In this document: in pieces, positions 1-4,958 of the stretch
Position numbering within the stretch: position 1 is the first letter of the stretch
How the letters are laid out: every line of letters begins with the position of its first letter
Assembly (NCBI GenBank): GCA_005889285.1
Contig: VBFF01000067.1
Location: forward strand, 1-10,238
Source of the DNA: Chloroflexota bacterium
GTDB lineage: Bacteria; Chloroflexota; Dormibacteria; CF-121
Reading direction: 5' to 3'
DNA: 10,238 nt
Program-made: the position numbers and the translations under genes
The notes under the pieces: model-generated
Seen by the model: only the letters and a program-made list of their open reading frames with translations
What the model was told of the DNA's origin: nothing
The model's database searches: none

Positions 1-411
1 GGAGAGTTCTTGCTGGCTCTCCTCGGCCGCCTCGCGGCCGATCGTCGGATTGCCACCCGCGCCCAGGCCCCGGGTGAGCTTCTTGCCGATGTTCATCTTG
101 GTCTGCGCTTCCGAATGGGCGAGCGCCTGCAGGTCGGTATTGATGGCGATGAACTCGACGCCGCGGAGCTTCGACCGGATCATGCGGTTGACGGCGTTGC
201 TGCCGCCACCACCGATACCGACCACTTTGATACGGGCGTTCCCCTCCAGGGTCCGGTCGACGTCGCGCATGGCTTCCTCCTTATCGCGCTCCAGGCGCGC
301 CCTTACGAATCGTTCCGCCGACACCCGCGGTCCCTGGCCCCCACCGTAATCACCAGGGATCACGGGCCGCGAGGCGAGGCCCTTCATTCGAAGCTGATCG
401 TCGATGTTCAT
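1..411 (-). CDS. ftsZ: Cell division GTPase FtsZ, N-terminal part (runs off the window)
   Basis: FtsZ is the tubulin-like GTPase that polymerises into the cytoplasmic Z-ring. Only 137 codons are present. The GTPase N-terminal signatures are clear: [18 protein letters not shown] near residues 60-77, the INTDLQAL strand, and [22 protein letters not shown]. The glycine-rich GGGTGTG loop lies beyond the edge. Two in-frame ATGs are possible. The first, at 411, follows ftsA by 15 nt and has AAGGAGG five bases upstream. The second, at 270, also has AAGGAGG five bases upstream and gives the usual FtsZ N-terminus of about a dozen residues before IKV. The frame between them has no stop and about 73% GC at third positions, so I list the longer form. 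Its extra 47 residues are charged and do not resemble the FtsZ core. Identity is certain; the start is not. It is probably cotranscribed with ftsA. Confidence 0.96.
   Translation of the reverse strand, partial: MNIDDQLRMKGLASRPVIPGDYGGGQGPRVSAERFVRARLERDKEEAMRDVDRTLEGNARIKVVGIGGGGSNAVNRMIRSKLRGVEFIAINTDLQALAHSEAQTKMNIGKKLTRGLGAGGNPTIGREAAEESQQELS
276..282 (-). promoter_or_regulatory. Internal Shine-Dalgarno site for the second in-frame ftsZ start
   Basis: The minus-strand sequence AAGGAGG is followed by AAGCC and then the in-frame ATG at 270. Core and five-base spacing are the same as at the upstream start. Starting here would give an FtsZ of conventional N-terminal length. The matching pair suggests either two initiation sites or that the 141-nt stretch between them is a leader. 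Confidence 0.7.
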
Positions 412-416
412 ATCGG

Positions 417-426
417 CCTCCTTCCT
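417..426 (-). promoter_or_regulatory. Shine-Dalgarno site for the upstream ftsZ start
   Basis: The minus-strand sequence AGGAAGGAGG sits between the ftsA stop codon and the ATG at 411. Its AAGGAGG core is five bases from the ATG, which is close to optimal. It supports initiation of the extended FtsZ form. Confidence 0.75.
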
Positions 427-1656
427 CTAGAAGAAATCCTTGATCCACCGAACGGTTCGCGTGTACACCGCCGAAGCGCCCGCGCCCACGGGCGCGTGCC
501 CGTTGCCCTGGTGCCGAAGTTTGGCTCCCCAGCGCAACAGGCCCACGGCCGTCGCATAGGCCGGCCCACTCACCTGGTCGCTCATGCCGATGGTCTGCGC
601 CGGCGCGCCGATGCGCACCGGAAGGTCGAGCAGTGACTGCGCTGCCTCCGTGAAACCGAGCAGACGACAGCCCCCGCCGGTGAAGACGATGCCTCCGGGC
701 AGGAAGCCGTCGTGCCCGCCACGGCGCATCTCGAGGCGCACCATGTCGAGGATTTCGCGGGCGCGCGGGGCGATGATCTCCGCCAGGTGCCGGCGGGGCA
801 CGACCTGAACGCGATCTTGTCCGATCTGATGCAGCTCGACCATTTCTTCTTTGGGGATACAGGCGGGGATCGCGTGCCCGTAGTTGACCTTCAGCATCTC
901 GGCCTCGGTGAGGGTGGTGCGTAGCCCGATGGCGATGTCGTCTGTCCCGTGGGTCGCGCCGACGGGAAGCACCGCCGTGTGCACGACGCTGCCGTCGGTG
1001 AACAGCGCGACATCGGTCGTCCCGCCGCCAACATCGACCAGGGCCACACCCAGGTCGAGCTCGTTGTCGTTGAGAACGGCCTCGGCAGAGGCCAGCACCT
1101 GCACCACCAGGTCCTCGACGTTCATGCCGGCCTGGTGAACGCACTTGACGACGTTCTGCACCGCGGTCAGCGACCCCGTGATGATGTGGGTTTCGACTTC
1201 GAGACGGGCGCCGGACATCCCGACCGCGTCGCGGACCCCCTCCTGCCCGTCGACGATGAAGCCGCGCGGGACCACGTGGATGATCTCGCGATCGTTGGGC
1301 ACCGAGACCGCACGCGCGGCGTCGATCACCCGGCTGACGTCCTCGTGCCCGATCTCACGGTCGGAGCGGGCGACCGCGATCATACCGCGGCTGTTCTGGC
1401 TCAAGACGTGCGTCCCGGCCATGCCCACGAAGGCCGACTCGATCTTGTGGCCGCACATCCGCTGCGCGGCGTCGACCGCGTGGCTGATGCCCCGGACGGT
1501 CTTTTCCATGTTGACGACCACGCCGCGACGCAGGCCCTCGGAAGATGCCTCGCCGAAACCGACGATGTTGAGGCCGCGCTCCGTCGGCTCGCCGACGACG
1601 CAGCAGATCTTGGTTGTGCCGATATCGAGTGCTGTGACGTATTTAGAACGAGGCAA
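427..1656 (-). CDS. ftsA: Cell division protein FtsA (actin-like Z-ring membrane tether)
   Basis: FtsA is a cytoplasmic actin/Hsp70-fold ATPase that ties FtsZ filaments to the membrane and recruits later divisome proteins. The 409-residue product has normal length. Visible motifs are phosphate-1 DIGTTK (11-16), the FtsA-specific 1C domain between about 85 and 165, phosphate-2 VDVGGGTTD (207-215) and the adenosine motif TGGG (326-329). After a Gly/Ala-rich linker (about 383-396) it ends in VYTRTVRWIKDFF, the amphipathic membrane-targeting helix of the family. The start is TTG: an AGGAAAGG sequence lies just upstream with AGGA seven bases away, and the next residues lead directly into the conserved TALDIGTTK. 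No in-frame ATG fits better. It is preceded by a promoter-bearing 140-bp gap and followed 15 nt later by ftsZ, so the pair should form one transcription unit. Confidence 0.97.
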   Translation of the reverse strand: MPRSKYVTALDIGTTKICCVVGEPTERGLNIVGFGEASSEGLRRGVVVNMEKTVRGISHAVDAAQRMCGHKIESAFVGMAGTHVLSQNSRGMIAVARSDREIGHEDVSRVIDAARAVSVPNDREIIHVVPRGFIVDGQEGVRDAVGMSGARLEVETHIITGSLTAVQNVVKCVHQAGMNVEDLVVQVLASAEAVLNDNELDLGVALVDVGGGTTDVALFTDGSVVHTAVLPVGATHGTDDIAIGLRTTLTEAEMLKVNYGHAIPACIPKEEMVELHQIGQDRVQVVPRRHLAEIIAPRAREILDMVRLEMRRGGHDGFLPGGIVFTGGGCRLLGFTEAAQSLLDLPVRIGAPAQTIGMSDQVSGPAYATAVGLLRWGAKLRHQGNGHAPVGAGASAVYTRTVRWIKDFF

Positions 1657-1694
1657 AAACCTTTCCTGGAACGTTGGCTGGAACTGGCGAGCCC

Positions 1695-1723
1695 ATTATA
1701 GTGTGGTCCCGCCGCCGTGACAA
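1695..1723 (-). promoter_or_regulatory. Sigma70/SigA-type promoter for ftsA-ftsZ
   Basis: On the minus strand, a TTGTCA -35 element (1718-1723) and a perfect TATAAT -10 element (1695-1700) are separated by exactly 17 bp. Transcription would start near 1685-1688, giving a leader of about 30 nt before the TTG of ftsA. The -35 differs from TTGACA at one base. In DNA this GC-rich, such an arrangement in the only sizeable intergenic gap is unlikely to be chance. It would let ftsA-ftsZ be expressed independently of the upstream wall-synthesis block. Confidence 0.85.
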
Positions 1724-1739
1724 CACAACCGGCCGCGAG

Positions 1740-1748
1740 TTATCCACA
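1740..1748 (+). promoter_or_regulatory. Perfect-consensus DnaA box upstream of the ftsA promoter
   Basis: The nonamer TTATCCACA, identical to the high-affinity E. coli DnaA box, ends 16 bp upstream of the -35 element of the ftsA promoter. It would be centred about 56 bp before the predicted start of transcription, a position compatible with activation. The match is direct observation. DnaA binding and a link between replication initiation and ftsA-ftsZ expression are inference, and a single box can occur by chance. Confidence 0.5.
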
Positions 1749-1753
1749 GGTTG

Positions 1754-1772
1754 CCCCCACCCGACCCTCCCC
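1754..1772 (-). other. Putative G-quadruplex motif in the sbp-ftsA gap
   Basis: The minus strand carries four G-runs of 4, 3, 3 and 5 bases separated by loops of A, TC and T, which satisfies the usual G-quadruplex pattern with very short loops. Its first two G-runs (1765-1772) are also the 3' arm of the neighbouring palindrome, so the two structures cannot form at once. It sits on the non-template strand for ftsA transcription, 5 bp from the DnaA box. Folding is predicted from pattern only. Confidence 0.5.
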
Positions 1773-1786
1773 GCAAGCGGGGAGGG
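1765..1786. repeat. Perfect GC-rich palindrome downstream of sbp (REP-like hairpin)
   Basis: CCCTCCCCGC, AA, GCGGGGAGGG forms an uninterrupted ten-base inverted repeat, flanked by a six-A run at 1787-1792. It begins 10 nt after the sbp stop codon. In the direction of the genes the T-run comes before the hairpin and not after it, so it does not have the layout of an intrinsic terminator in either direction. The CCCTCCCCGCAAGCGGGGAGGG-like shape resembles dispersed REP-type intergenic palindromes in many GC-rich genomes. It could stabilise the 3' end of the upstream mRNA or limit read-through. Whether it is repeated cannot be judged from this window. Confidence 0.6.
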
Positions 1787-1796
1787 AAAAAATTGC

Positions 1797-2162
1797 TTAG
1801 AGCAGATGCCTCCGGATGACTGCCAGGTTGTCAAAGATTCGCACACCGAAGGCGACGATCGCGGCGAAATACAACTCGACACCGAGCTTGTCGCCCAGGT
1901 AGGTGAGCGCTCCTGCCGCGAGCGAGTTGACGAGCAACCCGGAGATGAAGACTTTGTTCTCGAAGTTTCCATTCAGCCAGGCTTTCACCGCTCCCAGCAC
2001 GGAGTCGAGCGCGGCGAGGATCATCACGGCGGTGTAGCGGGCGTAGCCCGCCGGGATTTGTAGCGGCGAATTGAGCCCGAGCACGATGCCGATCGTGCCG
2101 AAAACGAAGACCGCCGCGACCAGCCAGAGCGCCTCGCGAGATCCCCTCGCCGGGAGCCTCAC
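1797..2162 (-). CDS. sbp: Small basic protein, DUF1290 family (Sbp)
   Basis: This 121-residue membrane protein matches the DUF1290/Sbp family (PF06947), found between divIB/ftsQ and ftsA in many Gram-positive-type genomes. Its function is unknown; location implies a link to division. Hydrophobic segments lie at about 11-30, 43-60, 71-90 and 94-110. Family-typical stretches are LAALDSVLGAVKAWL (49-63), the VFISG motif (71-75) and the C-terminal FGVRIFDNLAVIRRHLL, which closely follows the Bacillus protein as I remember it. The start is GTG, giving a GTGA four-base overlap with the ftsQ stop. No convincing Shine-Dalgarno site precedes it, so translational coupling to ftsQ is likely. After its TAA stop comes a palindrome and then the ftsA promoter region, so it is probably the last gene of the upstream transcription unit. 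Confidence 0.92.
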   Translation of the reverse strand: MRLPARGSREALWLVAAVFVFGTIGIVLGLNSPLQIPAGYARYTAVMILAALDSVLGAVKAWLNGNFENKVFISGLLVNSLAAGALTYLGDKLGVELYFAAIVAFGVRIFDNLAVIRRHLL

Positions 2163-2965
2163 TTATGCGCTCGCATCTGCACGGCGGGCGCGCGCGCGTT
2201 CTCGAGGTTGATGTACTGGATCGGCGCGGAGACGAGGTCGATCCGGCTGCTGAGCGCGCGCAAGGCCGCGAGCTTCGGCTCCAGGCTGGCGCGATCGTCG
2301 CCGGTCACCATCTGCCCGAAGATGATCCTCCATCCGCGATCGGTCTGCGCCGTGAGGACCTCGCGACCATCCAGCTGGAACGACGTGACCGAGATCTTGA
2401 AGGCGGCACTGAAACCGGTGCGCAACTGGATCAGCATCGGGAGCAGGTCGCTGCCCACGGCGCGCTGGCCGTCTCTAGCCGGCCCAAAGCCAGGCCGGTT
2501 GATGACCGTCAGGGTTTTCGCCTCGACCGCCGGGTCGAGGACCTCGCCCAGGTCATTGAGGTAATAGGTCGCCTCCCCCACCTGGAGAACGGCCGACGGC
2601 GTCCATTCGGTGACGCTGACGGAAACCCGGTCGGGAAGGGCGAGGCTCACGCGGGCGGAGCGCACCCAGGGCAGTGCCTGCAGACGGTTCGCCAGGTCCG
2701 CCTGGCTGAGCAGGAAGAGGTTGCGATCACTGGGCAGCATCAGCGCGTCTGTGACCTGCGCGGCCGTCAAGTGTTTGACCCCGACGACCTCCACGTGTCG
2801 CGGGCGAAAGGCGGGCTGCGCCAGCAAGAAGAGCAGCGCGAAGATCTCACCGCCGACGAGGGCGATCTGCAGCAGGGCCCAGAGCCATCCGCGCCCGGCT
2901 GCGGCGGGCTTGGCCGGCGCCGGCGTGCTGCGGCGGCGGCGCTTTTCGATGGTCCCAACCGTCAT
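2159..2965 (-). CDS. ftsQ: Cell division protein FtsQ/DivIB
   Basis: FtsQ/DivIB is a bitopic membrane protein that links the FtsB-FtsL pair to the rest of the divisome. The 268-residue product has the expected layout: a basic cytoplasmic tail with KRRRR (8-12), one transmembrane helix at about 29-51, a POTRA domain (PF08478) at about 54-122, and an extracytoplasmic beta domain. Within POTRA, HVEVVGVKHLTAAQV, the NLFLL strand, LPWVRSARV and PDRVSVSVTEWTP are characteristic. The C-terminus YINLENARAPAVQ is also family-like. It starts with ATG in an ATGA overlap with the ddl stop and ends in a GTGA overlap with sbp, so it is translated as part of the operon. I use ftsQ; divIB is the Gram-positive synonym. 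Confidence 0.94.
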   Translation of the reverse strand: MTVGTIEKRRRRSTPAPAKPAAAGRGWLWALLQIALVGGEIFALLFLLAQPAFRPRHVEVVGVKHLTAAQVTDALMLPSDRNLFLLSQADLANRLQALPWVRSARVSLALPDRVSVSVTEWTPSAVLQVGEATYYLNDLGEVLDPAVEAKTLTVINRPGFGPARDGQRAVGSDLLPMLIQLRTGFSAAFKISVTSFQLDGREVLTAQTDRGWRIIFGQMVTGDDRASLEPKLAALRALSSRIDLVSAPIQYINLENARAPAVQMRAHK

Positions 2966-3996
2966 GCGTCCGTCCCACGGTCTAAAAGCCTGCTGTCGAT
3001 CGCGGTCTGCGAGCGTTGTTTGTCCTTGAAACGCTCGATGGCGAGGTCGACGAGCCGCTCGATCAACCTCGGGTAAGGCAGGCCCGACGCCTCCCAGAGC
3101 TTTGGATACATGCTGATGCGGGTGAATCCCGGGATCGTGTTCAGCTCGTTTAGCAGGACGCGGCCGGTCGTGCGTTCCATGAAAAAGTCCACGCGGGCCA
3201 TGCCTGCCGCATCGACCGCCTGGAAGGCGCGCAGCGCCAGCGCGCGAACCTCCTCGGCGACGCTGGCGTCGATCGGGGCCGGGATGAGCAGCCGCGAGCC
3301 TTCGTCCAGGTATTTCGCGTCGTAGTCGTAGAACTCGTGTGCCGGCACGACTTCCCCGACGACCGACGCTTGCGGCTCATCATTGCCGAGGACACTGACT
3401 TCCAGTTCGCGCGCCTCGACCGCCGCCTCGACCAGCAGCTTGCGATCGAAGCTCGAGGCGAGGCGCAGGCCGGCGACGAGCTCGCCGCGGTTGTGGGCCT
3501 TGGTGGTCCCCACGCTCGAGCCCGAGTTGGCGAACTTCGAGAAGCACGGATAGCCGAGGCGTTCTTCAACCAGGGCGATGAAGGCGTTCGGGTCCTGCTC
3601 GTACTGCCGCCGCGTGATGGGGAGATAGTCGACGATGGGGAGCCCGGCGGCCTTAAAGGCGCGTTTCATGTAGATCTTGTCGAGACCGAGCGCCGAGCCG
3701 AGCACGCCGGCGCCGACATAGGGGAGGTTGGCGAGCTCCAGGACGCCCTGGATGGTCCCGTCCTCGCCATTCAGCCCGTGAAAGACGGGAAAGATCACGT
3801 CGAGCGGTGGCAACGAGGGTGGCTGGCCAATGCCGTCCTGGGCGGGCACCAGCGAATGTTGCGTCGGGTCCGGCGGAAGGTACACGTATTTGCCGGGGGC
3901 ATCCTCGCCCACCAGCCGCGTGAGCGATGCGCCCACCAGCCAGCGCCCGTTCTTGTCGATATAAAGCGGCACCGGCTCGAAGCGCTGGGGATCCAT
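2962..3996 (-). CDS. ddl: D-alanine--D-alanine ligase; conventional start lies inside the N-terminal domain
   Basis: Ddl joins two D-alanines with ATP in the cytoplasm; MurF adds the product to the wall precursor. From the ATG at 3996 the product has 344 residues. ATP-grasp motifs are clear: HGLNGEDGTIQG (73-84), SALGLDK (101-107), NSGSSVG (157-163), FYDYDAKY (222-229), RVDFF (268-272), NELNTIPGFT (283-292) and SMYPKLW (295-301). The FYDYDAKY loop with Tyr favours D-Ala-D-Ala over the D-Ala-D-Lac specificity of VanA-type enzymes. However, the conserved GGRSTEHEVS motif, with the glutamate that holds the first D-Ala (Glu15 of E. coli DdlB), is encoded in this frame 11-20 codons upstream of the ATG. 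No ATG, GTG or TTG precedes it in frame. As assembled, the gene therefore cannot make a complete enzyme from an ordinary start. It ends in an ATGA overlap with ftsQ. Confidence 0.93.
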   Translation of the reverse strand: MDPQRFEPVPLYIDKNGRWLVGASLTRLVGEDAPGKYVYLPPDPTQHSLVPAQDGIGQPPSLPPLDVIFPVFHGLNGEDGTIQGVLELANLPYVGAGVLGSALGLDKIYMKRAFKAAGLPIVDYLPITRRQYEQDPNAFIALVEERLGYPCFSKFANSGSSVGTTKAHNRGELVAGLRLASSFDRKLLVEAAVEARELEVSVLGNDEPQASVVGEVVPAHEFYDYDAKYLDEGSRLLIPAPIDASVAEEVRALALRAFQAVDAAGMARVDFFMERTTGRVLLNELNTIPGFTRISMYPKLWEASGLPYPRLIERLVDLAIERFKDKQRSQTAIDSRLLDRGTDA

Positions 3997-4958
3997 CGCG
4001 CTGATGATCGACTGGGCGGACAGGATGGAAACCTCGTGCTCCGTCGACCGTCCACCAATCCGCGCGGCGCCCGGCCGATGACGCGGATCTCCGGTTCGAG
4101 CTCGATGCCGAACCGTTCGAAGACGCGATTCCGCATCTCGGCCATTAAGGCTAGCACGTCATCCGCGGTGGCTCCCCCCAGGTTGACGATGAAGTTCGCG
4201 TGCTTTTCCGAGATCTGCGCGTCCCCGAGACGCCGCCCCTTGAGACCGCAGGCATCGATCAGGCGCCCGGCCGCATCGCCCGGCGGATTCTTGAAGGTAC
4301 TCCCCAGGCTGCGCTTCTCGATCGGCTGCGTCTGGCGCCGGTGCCGTTGCACCTCCTTGATGCGGTCGCGGATGCGCGACGGGTCGTCCTCTCCCGTCTC
4401 GAACGTGGCGGACAACACGACCCATCCCGCCTTTTCCGATTTCAAGATCGAGTCCCGATAAGCAAGGCGGCAGTCCGCCGCTGACAGCGTGTGCACCTGG
4501 CCCTGCGGGTCGATGACGTCGGTGCTGACGAGCCCGTCTTTCACCTCGCGTCCAAAGGCCCCCGCATTCCCGACCACCGATCCGCCGACCATGCCGGGCA
4601 CCCCGGCGCCGAACTCGAGGCCGGTCCGTCCTTTCTTAGCGGTGTCAGCGGCCAGCTTGGGCATCAGGTAGCCTGCAGAAGCGGTGACCCGGCTGCCATC
4701 GACCGCGAGCCGCGCGGTGCCCAGCTTGATCGTCAGACCCGGCAGCTCCTCGGCGGCGAATAGCGTGTTGGTCGCCGCCCCGATCACAAGGTAAGGCGCG
4801 CCCTCGCGCGTCAGTCGGGCGATCAGCGCGGCGAGCCCCGCATCGTCATCGAGCGCCAGGAAATAGCGCGCACGCCCGCCGATCCCATACCAGCTGTGCG
4901 GACCGAGCGGCTCGTGCTCGCGCGCGCCCGGGACCGCCGCCAGCCAGGCGTCAGGCAA
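3795..4958 (-). CDS. murB: UDP-N-acetylenolpyruvoylglucosamine reductase (MurB) with out-of-frame C-terminal run-on
   Basis: MurB is the FAD- and NADPH-dependent cytoplasmic reductase that makes UDP-MurNAc. The N-terminus HEPLGPHSWYGIGGRARYF (15-33), the FAD-domain segment VIGAATNTLF (58-67), GLEFGAGVPGMVGGSVVGNAGAFG (113-136), the YRDSILK loop (167-173), the catalytic GSTFKNP (199-205) and EKHANFIVN (251-259) are diagnostic. The start is TTG, overlapping the upstream murC-type gene by 8 nt, with GGAG ten bases upstream. Family members normally end just after LEPEIRVIG, here residue 295 (about position 4074). This frame instead has no stop for another 92 codons and runs to 3795 through the start of ddl in a different frame. 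That tail is Arg/Ser/Pro-rich and not MurB-like. Either murB lost its stop, or the junction contains an indel. Confidence 0.92.
   Translation of the reverse strand: MPDAWLAAVPGAREHEPLGPHSWYGIGGRARYFLALDDDAGLAALIARLTREGAPYLVIGAATNTLFAAEELPGLTIKLGTARLAVDGSRVTASAGYLMPKLAADTAKKGRTGLEFGAGVPGMVGGSVVGNAGAFGREVKDGLVSTDVIDPQGQVHTLSAADCRLAYRDSILKSEKAGWVVLSATFETGEDDPSRIRDRIKEVQRHRRQTQPIEKRSLGSTFKNPPGDAAGRLIDACGLKGRRLGDAQISEKHANFIVNLGGATADDVLALMAEMRNRVFERFGIELEPEIRVIGRAPRGLVDGRRSTRFPSCPPSRSSARWIPSASSRCRFISTRTGAGWWAHRSRGWWARMPPANTCTFRRTRRNIRWCPPRTALASHPRCHRST
3997..4059 (-). other. N-terminal coding remnant of ddl with no recognisable start codon
   Basis: In the ddl frame this stretch reads I-GGRSTEHEVSILSAQSIISA directly into the ATG at 3996. 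This is the canonical Ddl N-terminus minus its first beta strand (usually RVAVLF-like before GGRS). The only possible initiator is ATT at 4057-4059, with no Shine-Dalgarno site. The same bases are also read by murB in a different frame. Strong similarity to the family shows it is, or recently was, translated as Ddl. Confidence 0.75.

Noticed and set aside
1765..1792. Intrinsic terminator after sbp
   Set aside because: The hairpin is good, but the T-run precedes it in the direction of transcription, and on the plus strand it is followed by A residues, so neither direction has the stem-then-U layout.
1643..1972. Minus-strand 109-codon frame overlapping the ftsA promoter, sbp end and palindrome
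   Set aside because: It is Ser/Arg-rich, crosses sbp in another frame and contains the promoter and the REP-like sequence; no support as a gene.
4050..4080. Programmed -1 frameshift joining MurB and Ddl
   Set aside because: No slippery heptamer of the X-XXY-YYZ type is visible near the frame change, so an indel or lost junction is simpler. Kept only as an alternative in the findings.
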